Below the pieces are notes generated by a model. That model saw only the letters and a list, made by a program, of their open reading frames with translations, was not told the DNA's origin and made no database searches. Positions 1 through 8,296 of a stretch of DNA of 64,000 bases are shown here, one piece after another. The DNA is from Bin80 sp964291275. Lineage in GTDB: Bacteria; Bacteroidota; Rhodothermia; Rhodothermales; Bin80. The translations under genes were made by a program, and so were the position numbers. The stretch spans positions 2,666,001 to 2,730,000 of the forward strand of contig OZ219799.1 in assembly GCA_964291275.2 (NCBI GenBank), written 5' to 3'. Position 1 is the stretch's first letter. Each line of letters starts with the position of its first letter.

Positions 1-35
1 GAGGTTGTTGGTAATCGGACGCGTGTAAAAGTTGT
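1..35 (+). pseudogene. recA: recA, upstream piece (cut by window edge and by ISL3)
   Basis: The first 35 bases read EVVGNRTRVKV in frame 1, the RecA segment that precedes the conserved VKNK(V/I)APPF stretch (about residues 237-247 in E. coli numbering). The reading is broken at base 36 by an ISL3 element and resumes at 1443. Removing the element and one copy of the AAAGTTGT duplication restores RVKVVKNKVAPPF without a frame change. The rest of the gene lies left of the window. Short, but the perfect continuation across the insertion makes the call secure. Confidence 0.9.
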
Positions 36-1442
36 GGCCCTTCACCCAATATTATGACGAGATCTGTAAATTCAGGAAAATTCGGTATAAGGTGGTCATG
101 ACAGTAGTGTTTATGTGCTCTATTTTTGGTTGTTATTCTGGGGAAAATTTCACTTGAAACAGATGCGAATACAATGAAAAAGGATGAGGCGAGTATCCAT
201 AGGAGTTTAGGGCTTGAATCGCCTTGGGAGATTTCAGAGGATCGTTATGATGATAAGGATCGGGTACGGCGGGTAACGGTGATCTGCACGGATACATCAT
301 TGCTGTCATGTCCGAAGTGTAAGGCGGCTTGTTCCTTTTATGATTTGCGCGAGGCACGTTCCTGGCGGCACTTAGATACCTGTACCTCTCGTACGGAGTT
401 GATTGCCCGGGTTCCGCGTGTAAAGTGTCGAGCGTGTGGAGTTCGGACGGTGCAGGTTCCCTGGGCATCGTCGAGTTCCCGGCACACCTTTGACTTTGAA
501 GAGAGGGTAATTGGATGGCTTGGGGATGCGAGTGTATCCGCAGTATCGCGGCAGCTCGGCGTGGGATGGAAAGTGATCTCAAGGATCATGGAGCACGCGG
601 TAGAGCGAGGACTTCGGCGCAGACAAACGGAGATTATTCCGCACATTTGCGTGGATGAGACCTCCTTCCGTAAGCGACATAAATACGTTACGGTCGTTTC
701 CGATGCAAAGGCAGGCAGGGTCCTGTATGTGGGGATCGGACGCACGAAAGCGGTGCTAAAGCGCTGGTATTTAAGTCTCACACCAGAACAATTGGCGGGG
801 ATTGAGAGCGTGAGCATGGACATGTGGCCCGCCTACATCTCTGCCACCTTGGCGTGTGTAGCTGATGCAGCGAAGAAGATTGCGTTTGACCGGTTTCATG
901 TGGCGAAGTATCTGGGGGAGGCCGTGGACAAAGTGCGTCGGCAAGAGCACAAGGCTTTACGCGCCGAAGGAGATACGACCCTCACCGGAAGTAAGTACGA
1001 CTGGCTAACGAACCGGGAAAATATGTCCAAGAAGCAGAAAGCGCGGTTTCAATCGTTGAAGAACAGTTCGTTGAAAACCGCCCGGGCGTGGGCCATCAAG
1101 GAGATGGCACGAAATTTATGGCATTATGTACATCCCACCTGGGCCCGCAAGGGCTGGAAAAGATGGCTTTCCTGGGCCATGCGCTGCCGCTTGGAACCGG
1201 TCAAGGAAGCCGCCAAAACCATTAAAAACCACCTGTGGGGAATCATCAATGCAATTATTCTCAAGGTCAGCAATGGCCCGGCCGAAAGCATCAACAGCCG
1301 AATAAAAACAGTCAAAGCACGCGCCCGCGGATTCCGAAATAATGAACGATTTGCAACCGCCATTTACTTCCATCTCGGAGGCTTGGACCTCTCCCCCAGA
1401 ATGAAATGAAAATTGCGTTTTCACAAGATTGGCCCAAGACCC
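36..1442 (+). mobile_element. ISL3-family insertion sequence, copy 1, inside recA
   Basis: A 1407-bp element with related ends: the left end begins GGCCCTTCACCCAAT and the right end, reverse complemented, begins GGGTCTTGGGCCAAT. It is flanked by the 8-bp duplication AAAGTTGT (28-35 and 1443-1450), the size expected for ISL3. It carries one transposase gene. It is clearly diverged from the other ISL3 copies in the window, so it is a separate subtype. A 50-bp relative of its right end lies at 2831-2880. Confidence 0.95.
174..1409 (+). CDS. ISL3-family transposase (copy 1)
   Basis: DDE transposase of about 411 residues from the ATG at 174; an upstream start at 126 is possible, but the 174 start matches the N-termini of the other copies (MKKDEASIHRSLGLESPWE versus MNVRIQDINRLIGIQSPWE). 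It has an N-terminal zinc-binding region with CPKC and CRACG motifs, then a helix-turn-helix, then the DDE domain. Visible catalytic landmarks are D in HICVDETSF, D in SVSMDMWPAY and E in NGPAESINSR. No internal stop or frameshift is seen, so it may be active. Confidence 0.95.
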   Translation: MKKDEASIHRSLGLESPWEISEDRYDDKDRVRRVTVICTDTSLLSCPKCKAACSFYDLREARSWRHLDTCTSRTELIARVPRVKCRACGVRTVQVPWASSSSRHTFDFEERVIGWLGDASVSAVSRQLGVGWKVISRIMEHAVERGLRRRQTEIIPHICVDETSFRKRHKYVTVVSDAKAGRVLYVGIGRTKAVLKRWYLSLTPEQLAGIESVSMDMWPAYISATLACVADAAKKIAFDRFHVAKYLGEAVDKVRRQEHKALRAEGDTTLTGSKYDWLTNRENMSKKQKARFQSLKNSSLKTARAWAIKEMARNLWHYVHPTWARKGWKRWLSWAMRCRLEPVKEAAKTIKNHLWGIINAIILKVSNGPAESINSRIKTVKARARGFRNNERFATAIYFHLGGLDLSPRMK

Positions 1443-1727
1443 AAAGTTGTTAAGAACAAAGTAGCACCACCTTTCCGCAAGGCTGAATTCGATATCGTGT
1501 ATGGAGAGGGGATCTCGTCAGCGGGAGAGCTCGTAGATCTGGCGGTGAGCTTTGATCTTATTGCTAAGAGCGGTTCGTGGTACGGCTATGGAGACGTGAG
1601 AATAGGACAGGGGCGAGAGCAGGTAAAAAGGTGGCTCAGGGATAATCCTGAGGAGTTTGAGCTCATAAAATCAGCCGTGCGCACAAAGCTCGGCTTGAAA
1701 GATCCGGTTGCTAATCTGCAAGTGTAA
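1443..1727 (+). pseudogene. recA: recA, 3' piece (C-terminal part of recombinase A)
   Basis: Encodes KVVKNKVAPPFRKAEFDI, then YGEGISSAGELVDLAV, IGQGREQVKRWL and DNPEEFELI, the classic end of the RecA core and the C-terminal domain. RecA forms filaments on single-stranded DNA for homologous recombination and SOS induction. The ISL3 insertion at about E. coli residue 247 removes the last core strands and the C-terminal domain from the ATPase part. An open frame runs into the gene from inside the IS (from about 1413), but that product would lack all ATP-binding motifs. A second recA elsewhere cannot be excluded from this window. Confidence 0.93.
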
Positions 1728-1806
1728 CGGTTGGGGCTTATATACGTGAGTGCCCATGAGGAATGGTAGGAAATTCTCATGGTCTGGCAGGTACACGGAT
1801 ACAGAC

Positions 1807-1830
1807 GCAGGGAGGTTGAAGTCCCTGCGC
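1807..1830. terminator. Hairpin between convergent recA and SDR genes
   Basis: An 8-bp perfect stem (CGCAGGGA / TCCCTGCG) closes an 8-nt loop just before the 3' end of the minus-strand SDR gene and about 80 bp after the recA stop. It is followed by CCTATTT. Its position between convergent genes suggests a bidirectional terminator; the U tract is weak. Confidence 0.55.
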
Positions 1831-1834
1831 CTAT

Positions 1835-2656
1835 TTATCGTAACTGAAATTGATTCTTGATATTTTGCATGAATACATCATCACCCAATGCTTTGCGGGC
1901 ATCCAATAACTGATGGGCATCGGCCCCTGCTCGGTAACGCAGTTGATCCGAACCGTCTGTTGCGGCGTCGTAGATCACTTCTGCAACCAGTTGCGGCGGC
2001 GACGGCTGTGCCCCGGTTCCTGTAGCAAATACCTGCATAATCTTCTCCACAATCTCCTGATACTCCAGCAATTCAGGATCATTCTGAAAATCAAAAGAAC
2101 GTCCGGAAAAATCTGTAGCAATCATTCCAGGTTCCACGATCTTAACCGTCACACCAATCGCCTCCGTCTCATAGGATAACGCCTCTGAAATACCTTCAAC
2201 CGCAAATTTTGTCCCGTGGTAAAGACTACCTAGCGGAAATGTCATCTTACCACCAATTGAGGAAATATTGATGATAATCCCAGACTGGTTACTCCTGAAG
2301 TGAGGCAGAACCGCTCTTGTCACATCCAGAAGACCAATAACATTCGTGTTGAATTGTCTCACGATATTTTCTCTGGGAAAAGCTTCTAGCAGACCATATG
2401 CTCCATAGCCGGCATTGTTCAGCAGTACATCAATCTTCCCAAATAACTCAATGCCTGCCTCGACAGCTTGCTTGGTTGATTCAAGGTCAACGACATCAAG
2501 CTTGGTGACCAGTACATTTTCCAGTTCTGTCAATTCCTCTTCTTTTTCAGGAGTTCGCATTGTAGCTACGACATTCCATCCATTGCTTTGGAAATGCTTT
2601 GTCGTTGCTTTCCCGATGCCGCTACTTGCGCCTGTAATTAAAATGGTTTTACTCAT
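1835..2656 (-). CDS. SDR-family NAD(P)-dependent oxidoreductase
   Basis: A 273-residue classical short-chain dehydrogenase. The Rossmann cofactor motif TGASSGIGKAT is at residues 8-18, the NNAG motif (NNAGYGAYG) follows near residue 80, and the catalytic Ser...YxxxK set appears as INISSIGG and YHGTK. The family reduces or oxidises many small carbonyl or alcohol substrates in the cytosol; the substrate cannot be told from sequence. It stands alone on the minus strand, convergent with recA. Length is normal for the family and no damage is seen. Confidence 0.92.
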   Translation of the reverse strand: MSKTILITGASSGIGKATTKHFQSNGWNVVATMRTPEKEEELTELENVLVTKLDVVDLESTKQAVEAGIELFGKIDVLLNNAGYGAYGLLEAFPRENIVRQFNTNVIGLLDVTRAVLPHFRSNQSGIIINISSIGGKMTFPLGSLYHGTKFAVEGISEALSYETEAIGVTVKIVEPGMIATDFSGRSFDFQNDPELLEYQEIVEKIMQVFATGTGAQPSPPQLVAEVIYDAATDGSDQLRYRAGADAHQLLDARKALGDDVFMQNIKNQFQLR

Positions 2657-2830
2657 TGTTGTAAGTCAATGTATTAGGTATACGGTTAAAGGTGTCCAAC
2701 TCGGGACGTTCTTGTACCTATTACCCCAGAATATGTTAACCCAGGTCCGTCATGCATATTCCGACCCTGTGGCGAGCATCGGGGATGCGTAGAAATTAGT
2801 TGGTTAAAGGGAGCGTGATATAACACTTTC

Positions 2831-2880
2831 GGTTCTTGGGCCAATCTTGTGAAAACGCAATTTTCACTGCATTCTGGGGG
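2831..2880 (-). mobile_element. Remnant of an ISL3 right end
   Basis: This 50-bp stretch is nearly identical, in reverse complement, to bases 1393-1442, the right end of ISL3 copy 1 including the last transposase codons. Similarity stops at 2881, so only a solo end remains, evidence of an older copy of the same subtype lost by deletion. Confidence 0.8.
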
Positions 2881-3583
2881 ACAACAGGCTCTGGGGTATG
2901 ATTGACGGGAATACTTCAACTACTAAGAAAGCTCATTTCAACCCGCATCCCGTAGAACTGCATCCGGTCCCAACCGATATCCGTGCACCAGGTTCTGAGG
3001 CGGCTTCAAGGAACTCCGATGCTGGAGGTATACCATAAATAGCCGGACCTGTCGCACACTTAATTCGCTTTTGTTCAATCACTGCTCTTCGTCGGCGGTC
3101 AGAGAATGCTGTTTGCTCTTGGAATTGCTCTTCGCAGGAGAGGCATTCTTGGGGTTGATGTTCCAATCAGGCATCGTGAGGGGAAACAACTTCATCGGGT
3201 TTCCAGCTTTTAACGTAACCTGAGCAGGTTTAGGTTGATCATGAATAGCTTGGCGAAGGCTAAAACCTAATTCTGAAACGAAGAGCGCCTTGGAGCTACG
3301 TATGCAAGAAGAAATCCTGCAAAGACCGGTGCCTGAAATCTCTCCCGTCTTTCGTTGCTTAACTAGAAAACGGAGATTTGTGAGATTCAATTAATCGCCA
3401 AACTTAGGGGTTTTGCAGGAGGCTTTATCCTGTAGCGCAACAAAACTCGGGAAGTTTGATAGACGCTATTATATCGGAAAAATATCTTGTACTTCGGATT
3501 AATCAAGTTCAGTGTGATGAAATTTCGATCACTATCATAGAGCTGCCTATGGACGATTCTTCAACTGGGGTAGAACCTTTATT
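2881..3583. other. Intergenic stretch of unknown content upstream of tdh
   Basis: About 700 bp between the ISL3 remnant and tdh. Two overlapping minus-strand frames (2933-3166 and 3079-3390) are open, but neither resembles a family I recognise; they may be remains of a decayed gene. The last 150 bp should hold the tdh promoter, but I cannot place clear boxes. Confidence 0.4.
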
Positions 3584-4612
3584 ATGAAAGCGATCGTCAA
3601 GGAAAAGCCTGACGTTGGTCTATGGCTGATGGATGTGCCCGAGCCTGAACTCGGCATCAATGACGTCCTTATCAAAGTGAAACGTGCTGCGATCTGCGGC
3701 ACCGACATGCATATCTACAACTGGGACGACTGGGCCCAGAAAACAATTTCCGTTCCCATGGTGGTTGGCCACGAGTTCGTCGGTAAGATTGTCGAAGTTA
3801 GTTCCAACGTCATTGATTTTCACCCCGGCCAGATCGTCTCAGGTGAAGGTCATGTGGTTTGCGGCCGCTGCCGCAACTGTATGGCGGGCCACAGACATCT
3901 GTGTGCGCACACCAGTGGAATCGGTGTGAACTGGCCAGGCGCCTTCGCGGAATATGTAGCACTTCCGATGTCCAACGTGTGGGAACACCGCCCCGGTATT
4001 GACCTTGATGTGGCCTCGCTTTTTGACCCGCTAGGCAATGCCGTCCACACTGCCCTTCAATGGGATCTACTTGGTGAAGATGTGCTGATCACCGGTGCCG
4101 GGCCAATTGGCGCGATGGCTGCCGCTGTTTGTCGCCATGCTGGCGCGCGCCATGTAGTGATCACCGACGTGATCCCGGAACGGCTAGAGATCGCAAAAAA
4201 ACTTGGGGCCACTCATACAGTTGATGCCCGTAGCCAAAACCTCAAGGATGTGCAGGCTGAACTCGGAATGATCGAGGGCTTTGATGTAGGACTTGAGATG
4301 TCCGGCAACAGCACGGCCTTCAGCGACCTGATCGAAAATATGTGCCACGGCGGCAAGGTGTCTATCCTTGGTATTCCGGTCAAAGGCGCTGAGATCAATT
4401 GGGAAACCGTCATCTTCAACATGTTGACGATTAAGGGCATTTATGGCCGTGAGATGTATGAAACCTGGTATAAAATGTCGGCTATGATTGAAAACGGGCT
4501 GGATATTACACCGGTGATCACTCACCGGTTACCGTATCAGGAATTCCAGAAGGGGTTTGACCTAATGAATGCGGGTGAAGCCAGCAAAGTTGTTTTAAAC
4601 TGGGAAACGTGA
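3584..4612 (+). CDS. tdh: L-threonine 3-dehydrogenase
   Basis: Zinc medium-chain dehydrogenase of 342 residues, one longer than E. coli Tdh. It oxidises L-threonine to 2-amino-3-ketobutyrate with NAD+. Catalytic zinc and proton-relay residues are visible at C38, T40, H43, H63 and E64, and the structural zinc cysteines at C93, C96, C99 and C107. The NAD-binding motif GAGPIGAMAA follows in the middle. It is followed 9 bp later by kbl, the next enzyme of the pathway, so the two are a transcription unit. Its base use looks smoother and more C-rich at third positions than nearby genes, which hints at transfer from a proteobacterium (inference). Confidence 0.97.
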   Translation: MKAIVKEKPDVGLWLMDVPEPELGINDVLIKVKRAAICGTDMHIYNWDDWAQKTISVPMVVGHEFVGKIVEVSSNVIDFHPGQIVSGEGHVVCGRCRNCMAGHRHLCAHTSGIGVNWPGAFAEYVALPMSNVWEHRPGIDLDVASLFDPLGNAVHTALQWDLLGEDVLITGAGPIGAMAAAVCRHAGARHVVITDVIPERLEIAKKLGATHTVDARSQNLKDVQAELGMIEGFDVGLEMSGNSTAFSDLIENMCHGGKVSILGIPVKGAEINWETVIFNMLTIKGIYGREMYETWYKMSAMIENGLDITPVITHRLPYQEFQKGFDLMNAGEASKVVLNWET

Positions 4613-4621
4613 GGATACGCC

Positions 4622-5812
4622 ATGCATGGAGATATTAAAGATCATTTGAACGGCAAGCTGGACGGTATCAGGGACGCGGGCCTTTACAAAAACGAACGCC
4701 AGATCACCACACCACAGGGCGCGAGGGTTGGCATCTCTGACGGCAGCGAAGTTATCAACCTGTGTGCCAACAATTATCTGGGCCTCGCCCAGCACCTGGA
4801 AGTGAACGCTGCTGCGATGCAGGGTTTGAAGGACTGGGGTTACGGCATGGCATCCGTGCGCTTCATCTGTGGCACACAAACCCTGCACAAGCAGCTTGAA
4901 GATGTATTGAGTGACTTCCTAGGCACTGAGGACACCATTCTTTACCCAAGCTGCTTTGACGCCAATGGAGGCTTGTTTGAAACCATTCTTGGCCCGGAAG
5001 ACGCGGTGATCTCGGATGAGCTCAATCACGCCAGCATCATTGATGGGATTCGACTCTCGAAAGCAAAACGCTACCGCTACAAAAACAACAATATGGAAGA
5101 CCTTGAAGCCAAGCTGAAGGAAGCCGACGCTGCTGGTGCCCGCTATAAGCTGATTACTACCGACGGCGTCTTCTCCATGGACGGTTATATCGCCCAGCTT
5201 GACAAGGTCTGTGATCTTGCTGAAAAATACAATGCGCTTGTGCATTTTGATGACTGCCATGCAACCGGCTTTATCGGTGCGGGCGGCAAGGGTACACATG
5301 AGCATTGCGGCGTAATCGATCGGATTGATATTATTACCAGCACGCTTGGCAAAGCACTGGGCGGCGCAAGCGGTGGCTTCACCAGTGGCCGCAAGGAAAT
5401 CATTGAGCTGCTGCGTCAGCGTTCACGGCCTTACCTCTTCTCAAATACAGTCGCTCCACCAGTTGTGGCAGGTGCGCTCAAGGCTATTGAGCTTGTGACC
5501 CGGTCCAATGATCTGCGCGAACAGCTCGCAGACAATACAGCCTACTTTCGGCAAGGCATGGAAGCACTTGGCTTCGATCTGCTGCCCGGCGTGCACCCGA
5601 TTGTGCCCGTGATGCTGTATGATGCAGCGTTGGCTGCCAAGTTTGCTGACGAGATGCTGAAACACGACATCTATGTGATTGCTTTTTCTTATCCCGTAGT
5701 ACCAAACGGTAAGGCCCGCATTCGCACGCAGATGTCAGCCGCTCTCACCCGTGAGGAACTGGACAAAGCTATCACCGCTTTTGGTGATGTGAAACACCAG
5801 TTGGGCATCTAA
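4622..5812 (+). CDS. kbl: Glycine C-acetyltransferase (2-amino-3-ketobutyrate CoA ligase)
   Basis: PLP-dependent alpha-oxoamine synthase of 396 residues, close to the usual length (E. coli 398). It cleaves 2-amino-3-ketobutyrate with CoA to glycine and acetyl-CoA, completing threonine breakdown begun by Tdh. The PLP lysine is K244 in TSTLGKALGG, and the HFDDCHATGF motif around residue 208 supplies the cofactor-ring aspartate and histidine. It is translated directly after tdh. It appears complete. Confidence 0.97.
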   Translation: MHGDIKDHLNGKLDGIRDAGLYKNERQITTPQGARVGISDGSEVINLCANNYLGLAQHLEVNAAAMQGLKDWGYGMASVRFICGTQTLHKQLEDVLSDFLGTEDTILYPSCFDANGGLFETILGPEDAVISDELNHASIIDGIRLSKAKRYRYKNNNMEDLEAKLKEADAAGARYKLITTDGVFSMDGYIAQLDKVCDLAEKYNALVHFDDCHATGFIGAGGKGTHEHCGVIDRIDIITSTLGKALGGASGGFTSGRKEIIELLRQRSRPYLFSNTVAPPVVAGALKAIELVTRSNDLREQLADNTAYFRQGMEALGFDLLPGVHPIVPVMLYDAALAAKFADEMLKHDIYVIAFSYPVVPNGKARIRTQMSAALTREELDKAITAFGDVKHQLGI

Positions 5813-5889
5813 GTGGCAGGATGTGTCTGTCTATCAGGATAAAAAATCGTTCCACTTCGGGGAAGCGGCCATAGTTTGTGCCGGCGAAA

Positions 5890-6176
5890 CTGCGACCGTC
5901 TCAATCAACAGGAACACCATAATGGATGCAGCGGCTTCGTTGGTGCAACACCTCGGCAGGCATTTCTGCGTGTCTACTGGCCGCAGTCGCTCCCCGGAGT
6001 GGGGGCCGGTGCTCTTCTCGTCTTTATCTTGGCGATCGGATACTATATTACGCCCGCACTGGTAGGGGGAAGTGATGGGCAATTAATTTCCAATATGATT
6101 GCCTATCACACGCAAACCTCACTCAACTGGGGTCTGGCTGCTGCACTGGGAGGTGTGCTGTTGTTGGTCGTACTAG
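5890..6176 (+). pseudogene. Fragment of a PotB-like ABC transporter permease
   Basis: Conceptual translation gives IMDAAASL, then GATPRQAFLRVYWPQSLPG, then ILAIGYYITPALVGG and NWGLAAALGGVLLLVVL. This is the conserved cytoplasmic loop (EAA-type) and following membrane segments of a spermidine/putrescine-class permease. The loop is interrupted by a frameshift near 5941: one base is missing between IMDAAASL (one frame) and GATPRQ (next frame). The 5' part is absent and the 3' end is cut by the IS at 6177. It follows kbl directly and may have come with the tdh-kbl block. Confidence 0.8.
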
Positions 6177-8258
6177 CCTGAATTCCCGCGTTCATTTTCT
6201 CATGTGAGGATTATGGTCGTTTAGAGAACTGTACTCGTAGGGTTTTGTTGTCAAGCCAGGGGATTTTCTGGTGTAATTCGGGGTATCCGGCAGCGACCAG
6301 GTAGTTATCTTTGGCGCGTGCACGCAACTGGACGAGGATTTCATTCTGGGTAATGGTGACCTTTCCGGTGTGTCGCATCAGGTCACGGTAGAGAGTCCGC
6401 GCCTCGGCTTTTTCATAGCCTTGTCCGACGCGCACGCCCATGAGTCGAGAATACGCTGGCCATAACGGTCAACTGCACATCAACGTTGATGCGCATAGGA
6501 ACGGCCGAGCTCAACGCATCCATGTGAAAGAAGTCAATGGCATCGCTGATGACATTTTCGATGACCATACGCCGGGCATACCGGTCAATCAGTTGCCGGG
6601 GCGTGCGTTTCATCTGATTGGTAATCAAAACCGTTGGCTTGTCATGTCCTAAGTTTTTGACAAGCAGTTGCCGAATGGGCTTGGGATAAGCACGCAGTTT
6701 GACGGTTTCATCCACGACGCTTGGGGTCCGATACGCACGCCCAATGTTGGAGAGTCGGATTTTCTTCCAGGCCGACTTATCCAGGGAATGAATGCGCCGG
6801 ATCAAGGAAGCGTGGCGGCGGCGCAGCGTGATAAAGTCAATGCCGAGCGCATCCAGTTCTGCCAAGTTGGCATAGACCGTAAACCGACTGTCAAAGACCA
6901 GTTCACCGGGGAGCTTCCCCGTTCGGGCTTTCCAATCTCTGACAAACTCCAGAATGGCATCATTCTGGGTTTCTTTTCGGATCGTCGAATCCGCGTAACA
7001 GAAGACATGTGCTTCGGCATCGCGGGCTAACAGGGTCAGGATCCCGCGTTGGCGTCGGCTTCGCTTGGAGACAAAGTGTTTCTGCAAAAGGGCCTGATGC
7101 TCATGATAGGGGATGGTATGGAAATCCAGGTCCACGGAGGCGCCCGTTCCCCCCACCTTGGCCAGCTGTGCAGCGGCATGATACCACCGGTGCATCAAGG
7201 GTCCCGAAAAGGTCGAATCCACCTGGATGGAGTACTCCGTCAGGGTCGTGCGTTTGGGGATGACATTGAGACCGGTAAACAATGCGAGGCCCTGATCCAA
7301 CGTTTCGGCCATGACCTGGGAGGGCCGTCCGATCCCGGCGAGCTTCAGGGCCAAGAGCGAACGAACCGCACAACCGGCCGGGATCATACGGGTACCCGGC
7401 ATCTTGACGTGATCCAGAATTTCGTCAAGACCTATTCGCGCTAGATCAAAGGCGAATAAAAACAATCCTGCAAAATCAGTCGAAAAGGACCGCGGACTGA
7501 GATCAAGCTTTTTGCGGTTTGCGTTGAGGGTTCGCGGAGCAGGCCGCTGGGCGGATCGGCGGGGCAGGCGCTTGATGTTTTCCTGGTTGAAGATCTTATG
7601 GATGTAGCCTACACTGGCCGGCATGTTTTCCTTTTTCAGTGCCTCCTGAATTTGATAGAGGGTTAAGCCCTGTTGTTTTCGGAGGGCAAGAATCCGGGCA
7701 CGTTTGGGATCAGTCGGCTTAGCGCGGGGTTCGGATTTTTTTAATTGGGGCCAAAAGAAGTCTGCGGAGGGATTTTTATTGAAGCGTGTGAGGAGGTTAC
7801 GGAAGGAGCCGGGGGCATAGCCGCCGCGCTCGGCGGCTTCTTCAATCGTGCATTCTTCGTGGAGGTAGGCTCGGAGGGCTTCATACTGACGCATGGGGAG
7901 GCCATCGGGCAGCGCAAAGAAATCGGAGCGTCGGTTCATTGTATATCGTGAACTATGAAATAATAGCCAATATAATAACAATAAAATTATAAAACAAACG
8001 ACCGAACTCGAATATATTAAAAGACCCAGTAAAATCAACGAAATAGCGGACGAAATGCCCAATTCAGAGGCTATGAGCAGGGATTGAGCTGGGATAGCTC
8101 GGCGGCAACACCAGGACAGGATACGATGTTATAATATTGGAATACTGTTCGCAAGTTCATGAAAAATATGAATATAGGTGTAAAAAAGCCATTTTCAGGC
8201 CTTATTCATAGGATTTTCCGTGAAAACACGCTTGGCTAAAACTCCCCGGGAATTCAGG
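6177..8258 (-). mobile_element. CTAG-targeting DDE insertion sequence, copy A
   Basis: A 2082-bp element whose left end reads CCTGAATTCCCG and whose right end reads CGGGAATTCAGG, a perfect 12-bp inverted repeat. It is flanked by CTAG on both sides (6173-6176, 8259-8262). A second copy begins immediately at 8263, so the two share the middle CTAG. About 320 bp upstream of the transposase start is non-coding. The element family is uncertain; the transposase resembles the IS4/IS1634 superfamily. Confidence 0.92.
6211..7939 (-). pseudogene. DDE transposase of copy A, frameshifted
   Basis: Same protein as the intact copy at 8297-10027. Near 6437 this copy reads GTCGAGAATACGC where the intact one reads GTCGATAGAGTACGC, a net loss of 2 bases that splits the frame (6211-6441 and 6413-7939). 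The part before the break still has the N-terminal helix-turn-helix region, VDLDFHTIPY, VFDSRFTVY and VIENVISDAIDFFH, so catalytic residues survive, but the C-terminal about 75 residues are out of frame. The start is the ATG at 7939 (MNRRSDFFALPDG). Confidence 0.88.
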
Positions 8259-8296
8259 CTAGCCTGAATTCCCGCGTTCATTTTCTCATGTGAGGA

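Noticed and set aside
1413..1442. A stand-alone small gene starting inside the ISL3 end before the RecA fragment
   Set aside because: The start codon belongs to the IS end; the RecA part is only a C-terminal remnant.
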